Assembly: GCA_019057475.1 (NCBI GenBank)
Contig: DXJO01000001.1
Span: 1-64,000 of the forward strand
Length of the DNA stretch: 64,000 nucleotides
Source: Candidatus Thorarchaeota archaeon
GTDB taxonomy: Archaea; Asgardarchaeota; Thorarchaeia; Thorarchaeales; Thorarchaeaceae
Direction: 5' to 3'
Translations under genes and position numbers: made by a program
Shown here: piece after piece, positions 61,443-64,000 of the stretch
Layout of the letters: each line of letters opens with the position of its first letter
How positions within the stretch are numbered: position 1 is the first letter of the stretch
The notes under the pieces: generated by a model
The model's database searches: none
The model's input: the letters and a program-made list of their open reading frames with translations, nothing else
What the model was told of the DNA's origin: nothing

Positions 61443-61483
61443 TCTGTTACACCAACGAATCGCTTCTCAGAGAGCTATTTAAC

Positions 61484-61503
61484 TCCCAACAATACGTTGG
61501 GGG
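61484..61503. repeat. Short hairpin
   Basis: CCCAAC and GTTGGG pair around AATAC in the gap between the helical protein gene and the surface protein gene. No T run follows, so its role is unclear. Confidence 0.3.
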
Positions 61504-61657
61504 ATTATCGACGGATTTGAACAGAGTTTGACGAACTACTCCCGTCCCACAGTGTACCAATGCGCATTTTCTTATTCACGTGGTCATGATTTCATCTTAG
61601 TATACCCTAGCAAGCGTTTTAACGAAATATATCGAGGTGGCTTCGAAGTGCACCCAT

Positions 61658-64000
61658 ATGCTGCGCATTGGGAGGAAAGCAATTCTAATTACATTTACAC
61701 TTAGCATGTTACTACTTGTGTTCGTAGTGACTCCTGCTTCAGCGATTTATGTTTCAGCGACGCAGGAAATCCACTCACAAAGTCTTGACATAACTGATGA
61801 GAACAAAGGATACGTTTACAGCAGTTATCCACCATTTGGAACGCGTGACGCACTCTGGCTAGATATCAACCAAGATGTTGGCCTGAATGTGTACCAATAC
61901 CATAGTATTGGTTGGACTGACTCCGTTGGATTTGTGAATGGTCCTGCTGAAACAGAGTTTTCCTTTTATGGTCAGAATAGCCGCAAACCTGGTTGGTTGG
62001 CCAATAGGTCATATCTTCCAGTCTTCACAGAGTCTGTTAATACAACGAATGACGACCTAGAATTAACAGTGGACCAGAAGCGTGTTGTGTTTCCGCTAGG
62101 GCTTGGTCAGCAGAGTTCAATCATCTTGGAGCCGTACCTATATCACAGCGGCACACTCATGCTGTCAACCGAGGAGTTCATTCACATCACCATAGCCTCT
62201 AGAACGGATTCCGTTTCAATGAATGTGATAGTGTACGATCCAGAGGGACACAATTTGGGATCATTGGCCCTCAATGGAGGGAACGTGGGAGTTCTCCCAT
62301 TCCGACCATCTGGTCCGGGAATGTATACAATCAGGCTATACCCCACTACTAGTGTAGAAGGACTCCTAGCGGCTGAAATCCTGCCCGTGGCTGTTACTCC
62401 ACAGACGATTTAGTATGGCGAAGTCGTGGAGGTGTACTCTCTGGAAGTGAGTTCATTGTGGAAGGCGGTTCTGGATCCATAGTAATTACAGAGAAGGCTC
62501 CCACCACTCGTACATACAAGTTCAGTTCCAACTCAACCCATGCTGGCAAGATACAGTATTCACTAAACTATCCGGAGTTCTTCTGGCCGGTGCATACGCC
62601 CTTCAATCCAGAACTGAGGGTCACTAGCGATGCTTTTGTAGGGGACTACGCCGTTGCGAGATATCAAACCATGCTGGGGGGCAATATTGGACAGTATTAC
62701 TACCAGTCGTTCCAAGGCGAGTCTTACTATCTAACAGTCATCGGGATGGACGAGGTTGTCTATTTGATATACAATGAGGAGATGAGCTTAGGCCAACTGC
62801 CGCTGAACGAAGCCTTCTACCTTGAGAACAACCGTCTCAACCCCCAGACAGTGGCGTATCAGCTATCGCTTGACGAAGATGCCATTTTGAAAGTCAACTC
62901 GACAGAGAACGTAGGCAACTATGGCTGGAACCTCTTCACTGTGCTCGATGATATGATGTACCGGTCACTCCAAGTGACTGATGGTCATTCGTTTCATAAT
63001 GCTCCCAGTTACTGCCTTCCGGCCGGTGAGTACGTGGTCGTTGGCACTGGGAACTTGCCATCAAACGGCTACTACCAATTCACTCTGGGCCCGGTTTTTG
63101 ACGACCTCAGTACATTGGAGGTTTCTGTTGGCCGTGCTGTGGGCGTTCGGTTCGATGTAAGTGCCATTGACTGGTACCGCACCAACATATCGCTGCTGAC
63201 TCAGGACAATATCACTGTGTCAGCTGACTATGACTTCTACAACACCTATGGTCTGCTTGTATCCGGCTATAGCCTGCTTCTTGGCAACAGAGAGGTTGGA
63301 GGACATTAGATGGCGTTTGGTGCCAACCACACAACGAGGACTTTCTCCAGTCTTGCAGATGGTTTCCTAGTGGTTGTAATCAGCCCCTACGAAGTTAAGA
63401 ACAACACTCCAGGTCCCGGAAATCTGTACCATGACTACACTGTTGAGTACGGAATAGAGTTCGAGGACTACTCGTCAGATATCTTCAACGTAACTTCTTC
63501 AATCGCAGTAGATGCGACATCAGCATCCTATAACTTCACCCTTGGTGACCCTGGTGATGCGTCCGAAGTCTATGGACTCTCCATAGCTTGTGAAGAGGGC
63601 GTCTGGTACAATGTTTCGGTAATAGTCAGTGATGTCAGTTCTTGGTATGCTCTTGCATACCAGAACTATGAGGGTTGGACACAGTATTTGGACTGGCCAA
63701 GTCTAAGCGATCGACTCGTTGGCTCAACAGGAAGCGAGGCAGCCTTCCAAATGGGGGCAATCAGCAATGAGATTTTCCTATCGTTCACCGCGACAAGGGT
63801 ACTTGCTGGTGAGGGGAGTTTCTACGTGGAGATCACCCCACTTGTAAGCAATCAGCTTGAAGAGTTCATCCTCGAATACCAAGGAGTTCCACCTGTGACA
63901 ATCGATTGGGTTCTACTAGGTGGCGGCATCGGCGTTGTCGCTGTGGTCATTGTTGGACGTCTTCTAATCGCCAAGAAGAAGGGCAAAAGCCTCTACTCAC
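61658..64000 (+). pseudogene. Secreted beta-rich surface protein broken by two TAG codons and a frameshift, continues past window
   Basis: The ATG of MLRIGRKAILITFTLSMLLL begins a signal peptide (cleavage near PASA), and an AAATATAT box lies 27 bases upstream, fitting a leaderless start. The reading frame meets TAG at 62411-62413 and goes on in frame for 12 codons (YGEVVEVYSLE...). It then needs a shift near 62445 to continue as GSEFIVEGGSGSIVITEKAP. A second TAG at 63307-63309 is followed in frame by 230 more coding-like codons. These end with a membrane anchor (WVLLGGGIGVVAVVIVGRLL) and a KKK tail. All parts are beta-strand-rich with asparagine-linked glycosylation sites, so this was one long surface protein. 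Decay, sequencing error or recoding could explain the breaks. Confidence 0.7.

Noticed and set aside
1-64000. CRISPR arrays or tRNA/rRNA genes
   Set aside because: No regularly spaced repeats were seen, and no cloverleaf could be drawn. T-arm-like strings such as GGGTTCGAAC near 45066 lie inside a clear protein gene.

Overview
This window comes from an archaeon, most likely an Asgard archaeon close to Thorarchaeia. The archaeal evidence is a group II chaperonin, a two-domain CDC48/VAT ATPase, topoisomerase VI subunit B, an Rpb6-type RNA polymerase subunit K, AK6/Fap7, MEMO, an archaeal DUF89 phosphatase, TATA-box promoters and several probably leaderless starts. The Asgard assignment is an inference. 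It rests on a gelsolin-like protein next to a roadblock/LC7 protein, and on a large protein with an alpha-SNAP-like helical repeat region. No rRNA, tRNA or CRISPR array could be supported.

Layout. 1-2.1 kb is the 5' part of a DUF3160 surface protein. 2.3-14 kb is accessory DNA. It holds a divergent pair of tiny ribbon-helix-helix genes with a palindromic operator, a micro-operon of very small genes, a C39-like peptidase, and many gene remnants (OLD-family ATPase, GmrSD/DUF1524 nuclease, PAS sensor, surface protein, CBS pair). It also holds a GC-rich block carrying a DUF3795-aminoglycoside phosphotransferase fusion and a cupin, plus an unusual CARF-PIN effector candidate with no CRISPR locus beside it. 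14-20.7 kb is a mosaic of redox genes: two flavodoxin-like FMN reductases, two aldo/keto reductases, one complete luciferase-like oxidoreductase and at least two shrunken luciferase-like remnants. Base composition changes sharply from gene to gene. 20.7-25 kb has a tyrosine recombinase, then topoisomerase VI subunit B with a small co-transcribed protein, and a site-2 protease with an AN1 zinc finger.

25-34.3 kb looks like the stable core. An Hsp20-CDC48 operon has a structured leader. It is followed by unknown Asgard-type proteins, the SNAP-like protein, an aminotransferase, and the roadblock/gelsolin-like pair. 34.5-39.4 kb is a thiamine-type ABC importer facing a ThiR-like HTH-ThiN regulator, with a candidate tandem operator between them. 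39.4-48.7 kb carries acetyltransferases, an Ig-repeat surface protein, a glycyl radical enzyme operon, an ACT regulator and an MFS transporter. 48.7-56.5 kb is informational and quality-control housekeeping: MEMO, HisS, RpoK fused to helix-hairpin-helix DNA, thermosome, DUF89, RimI and AK6. 56.5-64 kb has an orphan N6-adenine methyltransferase, an SPFH zinc-ribbon protein, an RNase Z-like hydrolase, and a long surface protein gene broken by two in-frame TAG codons and a frameshift.

Where genes are interrupted by a clear in-frame stop with coding-like sequence beyond it, all four stops are TAG. TAG is also the commonest normal stop here, so decay is the default explanation.
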